From assembly GCF_004363235.1 (NCBI RefSeq), contig NZ_SNYW01000012.1:69501-133500 (forward strand): a stretch of DNA of 64,000 nucleotides, written 5' to 3'. Source of the DNA: Dongia mobilis. GTDB taxonomy: Bacteria > Pseudomonadota > Alphaproteobacteria > Dongiales > Dongiaceae. Positions 46,897 through 56,182 of this stretch are shown piece by piece (the first letter of the stretch is position 1; each line of letters starts with the position of its first letter). The position numbers were made by a program, and so were the translations under genes. Below the pieces are notes generated by a model. The model was not told where the DNA came from. It did not search any database and saw only the letters and a program-made list of their open reading frames with translations.

Positions 46897-47778
46897 TCAT
46901 TGCGCCTGGGCGTCGCCCTGGTTGCCGAAAAAGCGGAAAAAGTCACCCGCCGGCGGCCCGACATAGGTGGTGGTATCGCCGGCAAGGCCCTGCTGCATCG
47001 CCTGCAACGAGCGGTAGAAGTCGAAGAAGGCGGGGTCGCGCCCAAAGGCCTCGTTATAGATGGAGATCGCCTCGGCATCGCCTTCGCCGCGCAGGATCTC
47101 GGCTTGGCGGCGCGCATCGGCGACCAGCACCACACGTTCCTTGTCGGCCTCGGCCCGTTTCTCGCGCGCCTCGCGGGCACCCTCTGCGCGAATTCCCGCA
47201 GCCTCCTGGGCGCGCTGGGTGCGCATGCTGTTGAACACGGCCTCGCTGTTCTGCACCGGCAAATCGACACGCTTGAAGCGCACGTCGACGATCTCGATGC
47301 CATAGGGCTCTGCCGCCTGCCGGGTCAGCTCGTCCTTCACCTGCCGCATGATGTCGGCGCGCTTCGGCGTCAGCGTGTCGGTCAGCGGCACGTTGCCGAT
47401 GACGCTTCGCAGGGTCGCCAACAGCACGCTCTGGATCTGATTCTCCGCATTCTCGAAGGTGCGGCCGACCCGGAAGAAGGTGAGCGAGTCCTTGATGCGA
47501 TAGCGAACAAAGGCCGACACCACGATGTACTTCTGGTCGCGCGTCGGCAGTTCGGCAACCGGCGCCTCGAAGTTGCGCACGCGCCGGTCGAAGGTCGTGA
47601 CCTGATCGGCGATCGGAACCTTGAACTTGAGGCCGGGTTCCTCGATCACTTCTTGCGGATTGCCGAAGCGCAGCACGATTGCGGTCTCTGCCTGCGGCAC
47701 GATGTAGGTCGAGTTGTAGACGCCGATCAGCACGGCGCCCAGCAACACGATGATGGCGACGATCTTGCCCTGGCTCAT
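46897..47778 (-). CDS. hflC: HflC, SPFH-domain modulator of FtsH
   Basis: A 293-aa inner-membrane protein. One TM at about 7-24 (IVAIIVLLGAVLIGVYNSTY) is followed by the SPFH/band-7 domain (LRFGNPQEVIEEPGLKFKVP, FDRRVRNFEAP). A long helical segment rich in Glu/Arg/Ala follows (about 190-245), which in HflKC builds the cage wall around FtsH. The C-terminus is FFRFFGNQGDAQAQ. The start overlaps the hflK stop by ATGA. It forms a complex with HflK that restrains FtsH proteolysis. Confidence 0.96.
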   Translation of the reverse strand: MSQGKIVAIIVLLGAVLIGVYNSTYIVPQAETAIVLRFGNPQEVIEEPGLKFKVPIADQVTTFDRRVRNFEAPVAELPTRDQKYIVVSAFVRYRIKDSLTFFRVGRTFENAENQIQSVLLATLRSVIGNVPLTDTLTPKRADIMRQVKDELTRQAAEPYGIEIVDVRFKRVDLPVQNSEAVFNSMRTQRAQEAAGIRAEGAREAREKRAEADKERVVLVADARRQAEILRGEGDAEAISIYNEAFGRDPAFFDFYRSLQAMQQGLAGDTTTYVGPPAGDFFRFFGNQGDAQAQ

Positions 47779-48944
47779 TGCGAGGCTCCCGGCTGGCTGG
47801 TGGCGGGCTGGGCTGACGTTGGATTCTCGACCGTTTCACCGGATTGCGGCCGATTCTTGAGCAGCTGATCCAGCGGCAGGTAGGGAACCGCACCGCCACT
47901 GCCCGAACTCGCCGGATCGATCAGAATCTTGTTCATGTTGGCAAGGATGCCGCCCATGGTTTCGAGATAGAGTCTGCGTTCGGTAATGTCGGGCGACTGG
48001 CGATACTCTTCATAGATCGAGAGAAAACGCTGCGCATCGCCCTGGGCGATCGAGACCTTCTCTTCCTTGTAGGCCTCTGCCTGGCGGACAAGCTGTGCCG
48101 CCTGGCCCTGGGCCTCCTGGGTCACCTGATTAAAATAGGCCTGGGCGCCGTTGATCGCCGCCTCGCGATCGGCCCGTGCCTTCTGCACGTCACGGAACGC
48201 CTCCATCACCTCGGCTGGCGGTTGTACCTGCTCCACCGACAATTGTTCGATGCTGATGGCGCCATTTTCGGCGCCGGGCAGCTTGTAGCTGTCCAGCATC
48301 TGCTGGGCGAGGTCGCGCGCCTCGGACTCGACCGCGCTCTTGCCCTGGGTGATCGCGTATTCGAAGCTCGAACGGCCGATGATTTCTCGAATGGCGGCCT
48401 CGACCGCGTTCTTGACGCTGGCATTGGGGTCGCTGAGGCCGAACAGGAACTGCTCGACGTCCTTGATCCGCCAGAAAACGGTTGCCTGCAGGTCGACAAT
48501 GTTCTCGTTGCCGGTCAGCATCTGGCTTTCTTCCGGGATGGCCCTCTTGGGGCCGCCAGGCACCTCCGTGCGGTAACCGACAGTAACGCTGTAGCGGGTC
48601 GAGACGTCCGGCGTCTCCGAAGCGCCGATTGGCGCCGGCCAATTCCAGCGCAGGCCCGGCGTTGTCTGGCTGACAAAGCGGCCGAACACGATATTGACGC
48701 CGACCTGGCCCGCATTGACGACGTAGAAGCCGCTGACCAGCCAGAGCGCGATCGCGACGATCGCAATCAGCCCAATGGCACGTCCGGAACCGAAGCCGCC
48801 CGGCATGATCGATTTCATGCGGTCCTGGCCGCGACGGATCATTTCCTCGAAATCGGGCGGCTGATTCCCGCCGCCACCGCCACCGCCACGCCCCCATGGG
48901 CTCTGCCCATTGCCCCATGGGCCGCCCTGATTGTTCCACGCCAT
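47775..48944 (-). CDS. hflK: HflK, SPFH-domain modulator of FtsH
   Basis: A 389-aa partner of HflC. The N-terminal cytoplasmic part is Gly/Trp-rich (MAWNNQGGPWGNGQSPWGRG), as in proteobacterial HflK. A TM follows at about 57-75, and the SPFH domain includes VVNAGQVGVNIVFGRFV and MLTGNENIVDLQATVFWRI. A helical region with VQKARADREAAINGAQAYFN leads to a Ser/Gln/Pro-rich C-terminus. ATG 48944 was chosen because upstream codons do not match the family. It is first in hflK-hflC; mrp diverges 244 bp away. Confidence 0.96.
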   Translation of the reverse strand: MAWNNQGGPWGNGQSPWGRGGGGGGGNQPPDFEEMIRRGQDRMKSIMPGGFGSGRAIGLIAIVAIALWLVSGFYVVNAGQVGVNIVFGRFVSQTTPGLRWNWPAPIGASETPDVSTRYSVTVGYRTEVPGGPKRAIPEESQMLTGNENIVDLQATVFWRIKDVEQFLFGLSDPNASVKNAVEAAIREIIGRSSFEYAITQGKSAVESEARDLAQQMLDSYKLPGAENGAISIEQLSVEQVQPPAEVMEAFRDVQKARADREAAINGAQAYFNQVTQEAQGQAAQLVRQAEAYKEEKVSIAQGDAQRFLSIYEEYRQSPDITERRLYLETMGGILANMNKILIDPASSGSGGAVPYLPLDQLLKNRPQSGETVENPTSAQPATSQPGASQ

Positions 48945-49188
48945 AAGGACCCTCGAATCTTGTGGTATTGACGACCGTTCCCGGCCGGCCCGTTTGCCGG
49001 TGCCATCCTCGGCACCGCTCCCTGCCTCGCCCTTCTTTGGCCGCGGCCCTTTCTTTGCCCGGGCCAAAGCCTTATATGACAGCCGCTGCAGCGCCGCAAT
49101 CAATGCCGGATCCGCTCGTGTCGAGCCAGCATCCGGCTATCTCCTGCGGGCGCCGCTTATATCGGGGCCAAGACGAGGGATTTCAAGC

Positions 49189-50295
49189 ATGGCCGGTACA
49201 ACTGAGGGCGAGATTCGGGCCGCCCTTGCTAGCGTCGCGGCGCCGAATGGCGGTGACATCGTCGGTCGCGGCATGGTCCAGGGCCTGGTACTGCGTGACG
49301 GCCATGTCGGCTTTTCGATTGAAGTCGACCCGGCCCTGGGTGCCCAGATGGAGCCCCTGCGCAAGGCGGCCGAAGCGGCCGTGATGAAGCTGCCGGGGGT
49401 CCTGTCGGTGACCGCCGTGCTGACCGCCCACAAGGCGCCGCCGCCCACCCCGCCGCGCCAGCCGGCCGCCGCCGGCCGGCCCGCCGGCTCCAAGGCGATG
49501 GTTCCCGGGGTCAGGCACATCATCGCCATCGCCAGCGGCAAGGGCGGGGTCGGCAAATCGACCACCGCCACCAACCTGGCCCTTGCCTTTACCACGCTCG
49601 GCCTCCGGGTGGGCCTCCTTGATGCCGACATCTACGGCCCTTCCCAGCCGCGCCTGATGGGCCTCTCCGGTCGCCCCGAGAGCCGCGATGGCAAGACCCT
49701 GGAACCGAAGGTCAGTTTCGGCGTCAAGGTGATGTCGATGGGTTTCATCGTCGAAGAGGACACGCCGATGATCTGGCGCGGCCCCATGGTGATGAGCGCC
49801 ATTACGCAGTTGCTGCGCGAGGTCAATTGGGGCGAACTCGACATCCTGGTCTGCGACCTGCCGCCGGGCACCGGTGATGCGCAGCTCACCATGGCGCAGA
49901 GTGTGCCGCTCGCCGGTGCCGTCATCGTCTCGACGCCACAGGATATCGCCCTTCTTGACGCCAAGAAGGGCCTCAACATGTTCCGGAAGGTTGACGTGCC
50001 GGTCCTGGGGCTGATCGAGAACATGAGCTATTTCAGCTGCCCCAATTGTGGCCACCGGAGCGAAATTTTTGCCCATGGCGGCGCCAGGCGCGAGGCAGAA
50101 AAGGCGGGGGTCGAGTTCCTTGGCGAAATCCCGCTCGACATCCAGATCCGCGAAACGTCGGATGCGGGCAAGCCGATCGTCGCCAGCGAGCCCACCTCGG
50201 CCCACGCCCTTGCCTATGGCGAGATCGCCGCAAAAATCTGGCGCAAGCTGGACACTGCGCCACAGCGCGCGGCGCCGCGAATCGTCCTACAATAA
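49189..50295 (+). CDS. apbC: Mrp/NBP35-family iron-sulfur carrier ATPase
   Basis: A 368-aa P-loop protein that carries and transfers Fe-S clusters. An N-terminal DUF59/MIP18-like domain (about 1-85) is followed by a Pro/Ala-rich linker and the deviant Walker A IASGKGGVGKSTTATNLALA (about 114-133). LLDADIYGPSQPRLMG and the Walker B-like DLPPGTGDAQLTMAQ are present. The cluster-binding CxxC is SYFSCPNCGHRSEIF. Start ATG 49189 matches the family; the 244-bp gap to hflK holds the divergent promoters. The gene name follows common usage (also called mrp). Confidence 0.93.
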   Translation: MAGTTEGEIRAALASVAAPNGGDIVGRGMVQGLVLRDGHVGFSIEVDPALGAQMEPLRKAAEAAVMKLPGVLSVTAVLTAHKAPPPTPPRQPAAAGRPAGSKAMVPGVRHIIAIASGKGGVGKSTTATNLALAFTTLGLRVGLLDADIYGPSQPRLMGLSGRPESRDGKTLEPKVSFGVKVMSMGFIVEEDTPMIWRGPMVMSAITQLLREVNWGELDILVCDLPPGTGDAQLTMAQSVPLAGAVIVSTPQDIALLDAKKGLNMFRKVDVPVLGLIENMSYFSCPNCGHRSEIFAHGGARREAEKAGVEFLGEIPLDIQIRETSDAGKPIVASEPTSAHALAYGEIAAKIWRKLDTAPQRAAPRIVLQ

Positions 50296-50340
50296 AAATT
50301 AGGCGATCATGCAGCGAAAGGCCGGTCGAGAGGAATTGCC

Positions 50341-50760
50341 ATGAAAGCGAGCGTCACCTGGATTGATGGTGGAACCTATGCCGCCGAAAGCGGCAGCGGC
50401 CATGGTCTGCTGATGGACGCGCCGATTGTCGCTGGCAAGCCGACCATTGCCCCGTCGCCCATGGAACTGGTGCTGATCGGCACGGGCGGCTGCACGTCGG
50501 TTGACGTCGTCTCCATCCTGCAAAAGGGCCGCCATGACGTGCGCGGCTGCGTCTGCCGGCTGGAATCGACTCGCGCCGAGACGCCCCCCAAGGTCTTTAC
50601 CCGGATCAACATGCATTTCATTGTTACCGGCAAGGAATTGAAGCCTGAGGCCGTCCAGCGCGCGATCGACCTTTCGGCCGAGAAATACTGTTCAGCCTCG
50701 ATCATGCTGGCCAAGACGGCCACGATCACCCACAGCTTCGAGATAGTCGCCGCCGATTGA
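50341..50760 (+). CDS. OsmC-family protein
   Basis: A 139-aa member of the OsmC/YhfA fold, many of which reduce organic hydroperoxides through a Cys pair. The first Cys is in LIGTGGCTSVDVVSILQKGR (about 51) and the second near 117 in SAEKYCSASIMLAKT. The C-terminal TATITHSFEI is family-typical. The YhfA subgroup (MELVLIGTGGC) is less well tested than OsmC/Ohr, so activity is only inferred. GAGAGGAAT precedes the ATG. It follows mrp by 45 bp and could be co-transcribed with it. Confidence 0.88.
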   Translation: MKASVTWIDGGTYAAESGSGHGLLMDAPIVAGKPTIAPSPMELVLIGTGGCTSVDVVSILQKGRHDVRGCVCRLESTRAETPPKVFTRINMHFIVTGKELKPEAVQRAIDLSAEKYCSASIMLAKTATITHSFEIVAAD

Positions 50761-50840
50761 TGGGTCCGGCGCGGAGAGATTGACTCTGCCGCCGGGGCCT
50801 GCCCCAATATCCTTCATCGCAATCCCTGGAAGGGACCAGC

Positions 50841-52835
50841 GTGACTGAACGGGGATTATTGGCACCCGCAGGGATGCGCGGCGTCGCCCTCAGGCGGGGC
50901 CTGATCCTGCTTATTGCGCTGGCTATCTCCGGCACTGCCCTGCTGGGTGGCGAAATCCTGCTGCAACGTGACGTCAACGCCGGTGCGCGGGAGCAGATGC
51001 GGGCGCAACTGGAATTTCTCGCCCGCCGCATCACGACCGAGATCGAAGCCAGCGAATATCTCGGGCGCGGCATTGCCGCCATCTTCGCCGTCCAGCCTGG
51101 TCTTTCCCGCAGCGAATTCAACGCCGCTTGCGACCTGCTGATGCAGGATGAGCCGAAAATCCGCAACATCGCCCTGGTCGTCGGCACGGTGATCACCTAC
51201 AACTGTCCGGAAGCCGAGAACGGCCAGACGATCGGCGTCGATCTGCGCGATCGCGTCGACCAGTGGCCGGCCTTGCAGCGCATCATGGCCACCGGAAAGC
51301 CTGAAATCGCCGGGCCGGTCAATCTGGTCCAGGGCGGTTGGGCGATCATCACCCGCACACCGATCATGTCGGACAAGGGCGGCAAGCTTAGCTATTGGGG
51401 TGCCGTCAGCATCCCGCTGCGGCTGGACGGCGTGCTGGAGGCGGCCGGAATCGCCGAATTGGCGCGACAGACTCAAATCGCCATCCGCAGCAACCGCGCA
51501 GCCAATTCCGGGCCCGAGATCTTCTTCGGCGAAGAGAGCGTCTTCGACAGCAACCCGGTCATCGTGCCGGTCACCCTGCCGGAGGGCGTCTGGTCCCTGG
51601 CCGGAATCGTGCCGCGGGAATGGCTCGGCACGGCTCAACTCATCCGGCAGCACGTCATGATTGTGGCAATCGCCCTGCTGCTGGGCGGCCTGTTCCTGGT
51701 TGTCGCCTTCTATGCCGAACGGCGCCAGCGCATGGAGGCGGAAACGAGCCGCTTCCGCGACCTGCTCCGCGCCTTCATGGAGAATTCGCCCATTGCGATG
51801 TATGTGAAGGACCTTGGCGGCCGCTACATCGACCTCAATGCCGAGGCGCGCAATGCGTTCAATGTCGGCGACCGGACCTATGTGGGCGCCACGGCCGACC
51901 GATTTTTCCCGCCTGAGTTCGTCGTCACGCTGGACGAAGAGGATGGCCGCGTCAGGAGCGGTGACGTGGTTCGCTCGGAGCGCGCCGCGCCGACTGGCAC
52001 CGGCTATCAGTTCGAGCGCGAGATCAAGTTTCCTGTGACCGACAACCAGGGGCGCGTGGTTGCCATCGGCGGCTACGTGATCGATATCACGGCCAACAAG
52101 CAGGCGGAGGAACGGCTGATCCAGGCCCTGCACCGGGCCGAAGCGGCCAACCGGGCGAAGTCCGAGTTTCTTGCCACGATGAGCCACGAGCTGCGCACGC
52201 CGCTCAATGCCATCATCGGTTTTTCAGACCTCATCCGAAACGGGATCTTCGGCAAGCTGGAAAACGCCCGCTATGTGGAATACATCGACAGCATCCACCA
52301 GAGCGGTCTGCACCTCCTGGAACTGCTGGGCGGGCTGATCGATCTGTCGGCCGTCGAATCCGGCCACCTGGAGGTTCGTTTCGAGCCGGTCACGCCAGCC
52401 GAGGTGATCGCCGATTGCCGCGCCGTCATGGAATCGCTGGCGCGCGAACACCAGCACCTGCTGGTGTTCAGCGAACGCGCAACCGGCACCTGCCTCGGCG
52501 ACCGCCGGCTGCTGCGCCAGGCGATTCTCAACCTGGCCAGCAATGCCGCAAAATATACGCGCAAGGGCGGTCGCATCGAATGTGCGACCGAGGACCGCAA
52601 TGGCATGATCGTATTCCGCATGAGCGACAACGGTATCGGCATGTCGCCGCAGGATATCGAGCGTGCCCTGCAGCCGTTCACCCGCCTGGGCGATCCGATG
52701 CGTGCGGAAGTGGGCGGTTCCGGCATCGGCCTCACCCTGGTGAAGCGGCTGGTCGAGGCCATGGGTGGCACATTGCAGATCGACAGTGCGCGCGGTCAGG
52801 GCACGCGCGTCGAAATACTCATGCCGCGCCGCTGA
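50841..52835 (+). CDS. Sensor histidine kinase with CHASE-type and PAS domains
   Basis: A 664-aa membrane kinase. TM1 is at about 18-40. A periplasmic CHASE-like domain (about 45-265) includes [20 protein letters not shown] and the [14 protein letters not shown] region. TM2 at about 270-291 ([17 protein letters not shown]) leads to a PAS domain (about 305-425). The kinase core has His449 in [18 protein letters not shown]-box [20 protein letters not shown] and [11 protein letters not shown]. The GTG start at 50841 follows AAGGGA. No response regulator is adjacent. It ends 5 bp from a convergent LysE-family gene. Confidence 0.9.
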   Translation: MTERGLLAPAGMRGVALRRGLILLIALAISGTALLGGEILLQRDVNAGAREQMRAQLEFLARRITTEIEASEYLGRGIAAIFAVQPGLSRSEFNAACDLLMQDEPKIRNIALVVGTVITYNCPEAENGQTIGVDLRDRVDQWPALQRIMATGKPEIAGPVNLVQGGWAIITRTPIMSDKGGKLSYWGAVSIPLRLDGVLEAAGIAELARQTQIAIRSNRAANSGPEIFFGEESVFDSNPVIVPVTLPEGVWSLAGIVPREWLGTAQLIRQHVMIVAIALLLGGLFLVVAFYAERRQRMEAETSRFRDLLRAFMENSPIAMYVKDLGGRYIDLNAEARNAFNVGDRTYVGATADRFFPPEFVVTLDEEDGRVRSGDVVRSERAAPTGTGYQFEREIKFPVTDNQGRVVAIGGYVIDITANKQAEERLIQALHRAEAANRAKSEFLATMSHELRTPLNAIIGFSDLIRNGIFGKLENARYVEYIDSIHQSGLHLLELLGGLIDLSAVESGHLEVRFEPVTPAEVIADCRAVMESLAREHQHLLVFSERATGTCLGDRRLLRQAILNLASNAAKYTRKGGRIECATEDRNGMIVFRMSDNGIGMSPQDIERALQPFTRLGDPMRAEVGGSGIGLTLVKRLVEAMGGTLQIDSARGQGTRVEILMPRR

Positions 52836-52840
52836 GATCG

Positions 52841-53437
52841 TCAGGCCACCAGCGGCAGCAGTGTCGCTGCCAACAGCAGCCCCATCACCGCATTGAACCA
52901 TCTGAGGCGGCCGGGATCGGCGAGGAAGCCACGCAGGGTGATTCCGAAGCCGGCCCAGCAAGAAACACTGGGCAGGTTCACGAAGGCGAAGGCAAGCGAT
53001 ATCAGGGCCACCGACAGGAACGGCGCGGCTGGATTGGTGTAGACTGCCATCGCCGTCGTCGCCACCACCCAGGCCTTGGGATTGATCCACTGAAACAGCG
53101 CCGATTCCCAGAAACTGATCGGCCGGGTGCCACCCTGTGTACTGCCGATTGCGCCCCGCGACGTGGCGATACGCCAGGCGAGATAGAGTAGATAGGCACC
53201 GCCCGCCACCTTCAATCCCCCTTCCAATACGGGCATTGCCGCAAGCAATGCGCCAAGGCCAAGCCCCACCGCCAGCAAGAGGAGCTTGAATCCGACCGTG
53301 ATGCCGAGCACCTGGGGCAGCGTCCGCCGGAAGCCGAAATTGGCGCCGGAGGCCAGCAGCATGAGGTTGCTGGGGCCCGGAGAGATCGAGGTAACGAAGG
53401 CGAAGACGCAAAGCGCCAGCAAGGTGTCGACGTTCAT
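52841..53437 (-). CDS. LysE/RhtB-family exporter
   Basis: A 198-aa inner-membrane protein with five to six TM helices. It begins LLALCVFAFVTSISPGPSNL, with the SPGPSN(L/F) motif typical of LysE/RhtB family members, then GANFGFRRTLPQVLGITVGF. The middle has FWESALFQWINPKAWVVATT, with the conserved NPK(A/T) motif. Probable export of amino acids or related metabolites is inferred from the family. It is convergent with the CHASE kinase and 10 bp after the DUF488 gene on the same strand. Confidence 0.9.
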   Translation of the reverse strand: MNVDTLLALCVFAFVTSISPGPSNLMLLASGANFGFRRTLPQVLGITVGFKLLLLAVGLGLGALLAAMPVLEGGLKVAGGAYLLYLAWRIATSRGAIGSTQGGTRPISFWESALFQWINPKAWVVATTAMAVYTNPAAPFLSVALISLAFAFVNLPSVSCWAGFGITLRGFLADPGRLRWFNAVMGLLLAATLLPLVA

Positions 53438-53447
53438 GGTTTCCTCT

Positions 53448-53906
53448 TCAAAGATGCGTCACCTTGAGTGCGCCGCCCCAGCGGTCGTTAAGGTAGTCGC
53501 AGACGAGTTGTCGGTGACAGTGATGCGGCCTGGCTTCGGAGCACAGCAGGCAGGAGTCGTCGAACACGGCCGGTTTCAGCTTCTGCTCGACCTGCCGGGA
53601 CGCCATCAGTTGCAGGAACTGGCGGCTGAACTCCTGCCACTCGCCCTTCTCCTTCTTGTACATGGTCATCAGCGCCTCGCTCGGCGCCAGCAGCGGCTCG
53701 TGGCGGTAGCCGGCGCCACAGATCTCACGCAGGAAGAAGGCGAGGTCGTCGGCCTTGGCAAAGCCGGCCAGTTGCGACGTATTGTGCAGGCGCACATCCA
53801 CCACTTGGCGCACCTTGGCCAGCCTCAACCGGTCGAAAAAATGGCTCGCGCTGGTCTTGGTAAACCCGATCGTGGTGACGTTGACCGTTTTCTTGGCCGT
53901 CGCCAT
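53448..53906 (-). CDS. DUF488 family protein
   Basis: A 152-aa conserved protein. The start VNVTTIGFTKTSASHFFDRL and LAKVRQVVDVRLHN are typical of DUF488, and a Cys/His-rich end SCLLCSEARPHHCHRQLVC (about 118-136) contains the most conserved residues of the family (CxxxxxxCHR). The function is unknown; the motif suggests a metal or redox site. ATG 53906 is preferred; a TTG-type upstream extension reaches the next gene. It is divergent from the GlxA-type regulator and probably shares its control region (53907-53998). Confidence 0.88.
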   Translation of the reverse strand: MATAKKTVNVTTIGFTKTSASHFFDRLRLAKVRQVVDVRLHNTSQLAGFAKADDLAFFLREICGAGYRHEPLLAPSEALMTMYKKEKGEWQEFSRQFLQLMASRQVEQKLKPAVFDDSCLLCSEARPHHCHRQLVCDYLNDRWGGALKVTHL

Positions 53907-53963
53907 GTCGCCCTCCGCTTGTCTGCCGTCTGTCAAAATGGCCCGCGACGGCAATGCTGGCCA

Positions 53964-53999
53964 TTGGCAAGCTTGACATTCTTGGTATCATTCTTGCCA
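53964..53999. promoter_or_regulatory. Putative operator of the GlxA-type regulator
   Basis: TGGCAAG (53965-53971) and CTTGCCA (53993-53999) form an inverted repeat around a 21-base centre. The centre contains CATTCTTG twice, 12 bp apart (53977 and 53989). It ends at the start codon of the regulator and lies in the divergent region shared with the DUF488 gene. Binding by the regulator is inferred from position. Confidence 0.5.
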
Positions 54000-54961
54000 T
54001 GAAATTGCAGATCCTCGCCCTCGACGGGGTGTTCGACACCGGGCTCGCCGCGCTGCTCGACGTCTTTGCCACGGCAAACGAGTTGGTGGGGCACCTCGCC
54101 CTCAGCGTGGCGCCGTTCGAGGTACGGGTGGTCGGATTGCGCCGGCGCGTGAAGACGGCGCTCGGCTTCTCGGTCCCGATCGCCGGCCCACCGGCGCCCG
54201 CGGCGGCCGATTGGATGGTCATGCCGGCGATCGGCTACAAGATGCCCCAGACCCTCGTCCCGGCTCTCGCGCGTGCGGATGTGGGTGAGGCGACCGCCGT
54301 CCTGCGCGAAGCCCGGGCTGCGCACCGCCCAGTCGCTGCCGCCTGCATCGGAACCTTCGTGCTGGCGGAATCCGGTGCCCTAGACGGTGAACGGGCAACC
54401 ACGACCTGGTGGCTGGCGCCGCTCTTTCGCGAACGCTATCCCAATGTGCGGCTGGACGAGGGGCGCATGCTGGTGCGCTCGGGCGATGTGGTCACCGCCG
54501 GGGCTGCCTTGAGTCACATGGATCTCGCGCTCTGGCTGGTGCGGCAGGCCAGCCCCGAACTGGCCGGTCTCGTGGCGCGATACCTCATCGTCGATTCACG
54601 ACCCGCACAATCGGCCTATGTGGTCAGCGACCACCTGGCCCACAGCGATCCGCTGGTCGAGAAGTTCGAGCGCTGGGCACGGCGTCATCTGGCGGAGGGA
54701 TTCTCGCTGGACGCCGCCGCCGATGCCATCGGCGCCAGCAAGCGCACCCTCGCCCGCCGCCTGCAGGCCGTGCTCGGCAAGACGCCACTCACCTATGTCC
54801 AGGATCTGCGGATCGAGCGTGCCTTGCACCTGCTGCGGACCAGCAGCCGAAGCCTCGGCGAGATCGCCGCCGCCGTTGGCTATGCCGACGAAGTAACATT
54901 GCGCAACCTTCTGCGCCGACGCCTCGGGCGCGGCATCCGCGAAATGCGCCTGTCCGATTAG
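53999..54961 (+). CDS. GlxA-family AraC-type transcriptional regulator (DJ-1/PfpI domain plus HTH)
   Basis: A 320-aa regulator. The N-terminal DJ-1/PfpI-like domain (about 1-170) has the elbow AACIGTFVLAESGAL, where the Cys is near residue 119. The C-terminal AraC helix-turn-helix pair (about 215-315) includes SLDAAADAIGASKRTLARRL and SLGEIAAAVGYADEVTLRNL. Family members often control amine or amino acid use. ATG 53999 (MKLQIL) is chosen; an upstream ATG at 53954 reads through the presumed operator. The stop shares bases with that of the Sel1 gene (54958-54961). Confidence 0.88.
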   Translation: MKLQILALDGVFDTGLAALLDVFATANELVGHLALSVAPFEVRVVGLRRRVKTALGFSVPIAGPPAPAAADWMVMPAIGYKMPQTLVPALARADVGEATAVLREARAAHRPVAAACIGTFVLAESGALDGERATTTWWLAPLFRERYPNVRLDEGRMLVRSGDVVTAGAALSHMDLALWLVRQASPELAGLVARYLIVDSRPAQSAYVVSDHLAHSDPLVEKFERWARRHLAEGFSLDAAADAIGASKRTLARRLQAVLGKTPLTYVQDLRIERALHLLRTSSRSLGEIAAAVGYADEVTLRNLLRRRLGRGIREMRLSD

Positions 54962-55671
54962 GGCTGCTTGAAGAAATCCTCGGGCAGATCGCCGATATCC
55001 GGCGGCGCCACCGGCTTCGGCTTGAAGGCAAGCGAGCGCTTCTGCGCTGCCTCGAGCTGGGCCGGTGTCAGTTGGGCAGCGACCGCTTCGCGCAGATCGA
55101 TCATGTCGGTGCGCTCCTTGCTCTGGGGCAGATGCGCGACCGCGATGTTGTACCAGGCATAGGCCCTCCCGGGATCCGGCAGGGCGCCTTCGCCACGGTC
55201 ATAGAGTTGTGCGGTCGGCGCATAGGCCGAGAAGCAGCCCTGGTTCGCCGCGCTCTCGAAATAGAACAGCGACATCCGGAAATCCACCGGCACACCCTGG
55301 CCGAAATAGTAGACCACGCCCATCAACCGCTGCGCCACCGGATGGCCGATATCGGCCAGCTTCTTGAACAACGGCACCGATTTGGCGAAGTCGCCGGCGG
55401 TATAGGCCTCCCACGCGGCGTCGACGCCCTTCTCCAGCGGATCCCATTTCAGCGGAACATCATCGACCACGACATCACGCTTGCAGGCCCGCCGGTCGAT
55501 GGCGGCATCCGATAGGATAAGCTCCCTGGGCGGTCCGGGCGGCTGCGCCGTCGGGTCGGCAAGAACTTCCTGATCCTGGGCAGAGGCCGGCCCGCCCAGG
55601 GCCAGGATGGCCAGGACCGACAGGGTTGCGAGCCTGACAAGGGGTTGCCGCGTCGGGAAAAATCGTTTCAT
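54958..55671 (-). CDS. Secreted protein with Sel1-like repeats
   Basis: A 237-aa protein. It has a signal peptide (LVRLATLSVLAILALGGPAS, cleavage after SAQ region near 31). Helical repeats of the Sel1/TPR type follow: AYTAGDFAKSVPLFKKLADI, GHPVAQRLMGVVYYFGQGV and PDPGRAYAWYNIAVAHLPQ, with a YDRGEGALPDPG connector. Such proteins mediate protein contacts in the envelope. A Pro/Lys-rich tail follows. The partner is unknown. ATG 55671 is chosen since the longer frame upstream has no signal-peptide logic. Confidence 0.8.
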   Translation of the reverse strand: MKRFFPTRQPLVRLATLSVLAILALGGPASAQDQEVLADPTAQPPGPPRELILSDAAIDRRACKRDVVVDDVPLKWDPLEKGVDAAWEAYTAGDFAKSVPLFKKLADIGHPVAQRLMGVVYYFGQGVPVDFRMSLFYFESAANQGCFSAYAPTAQLYDRGEGALPDPGRAYAWYNIAVAHLPQSKERTDMIDLREAVAAQLTPAQLEAAQKRSLAFKPKPVAPPDIGDLPEDFFKQP

Positions 55672-55804
55672 GCCCGGGAAGCTAGCATGATCCGGGCCAG
55701 TTCTCCACGCAGGGCCTTGCCCATGACCGCCGGCCACCCCATCTGCTGCCATGGCAGCCTGGTCCATGTTGGCATGGGCAGTGGCGGCCTGGCGGGAGGC
55801 ATGG

Positions 55805-56182
55805 ATGGCGGTGTCGGACGAATCTCGGCCTGGCGAGGGGATGGCGGAAAACGGCAAATTCGCGCGGGACCGGGCGCGGGTGATGTCAGGTTTCTGGCCC
55901 AAGCTGCGTCGCCTCGCCGCCCGGCTGCCGTTCCTGGATGAGCTGGTTGCCGCCTATTACTGCGCGCTCGATCCCGCGACCCCGTTCAAGGTGCGGGCGG
56001 TCCTGATGGGGGCGCTGGCCTATTTTGTCATGCCGGTCGACCTTATTCCCGATTTCATCGCAGCGCTTGGTTTTGCCGATGACGCCACGGTGCTCTACGG
56101 CGCCGTGAAGACGGTTGCCCAGCACATCACCGCCGCGCATCGCGAGAAGGCGGCAGCGGCAATCGAGAAGTTGCGCGGCTAG
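55805..56182 (+). CDS. YkvA family (DUF1232) membrane-associated protein
   Basis: A 125-aa protein. The DUF1232 core is FKVRAVLMGALAYFVMPVDL followed by IPDFIAALGFADDATVL (about 61-97), a hydrophobic hairpin with the conserved PxDLIPD. The function is unknown. ATG 55805 has GGGAGG six bases upstream; a longer frame starts at 55751. Its TAG stop is shared with the opposite-strand EamA gene through the palindrome CTAG (56179-56182). Confidence 0.85.
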   Translation: MAVSDESRPGEGMAENGKFARDRARVMSGFWPKLRRLAARLPFLDELVAAYYCALDPATPFKVRAVLMGALAYFVMPVDLIPDFIAALGFADDATVLYGAVKTVAQHITAAHREKAAAAIEKLRG

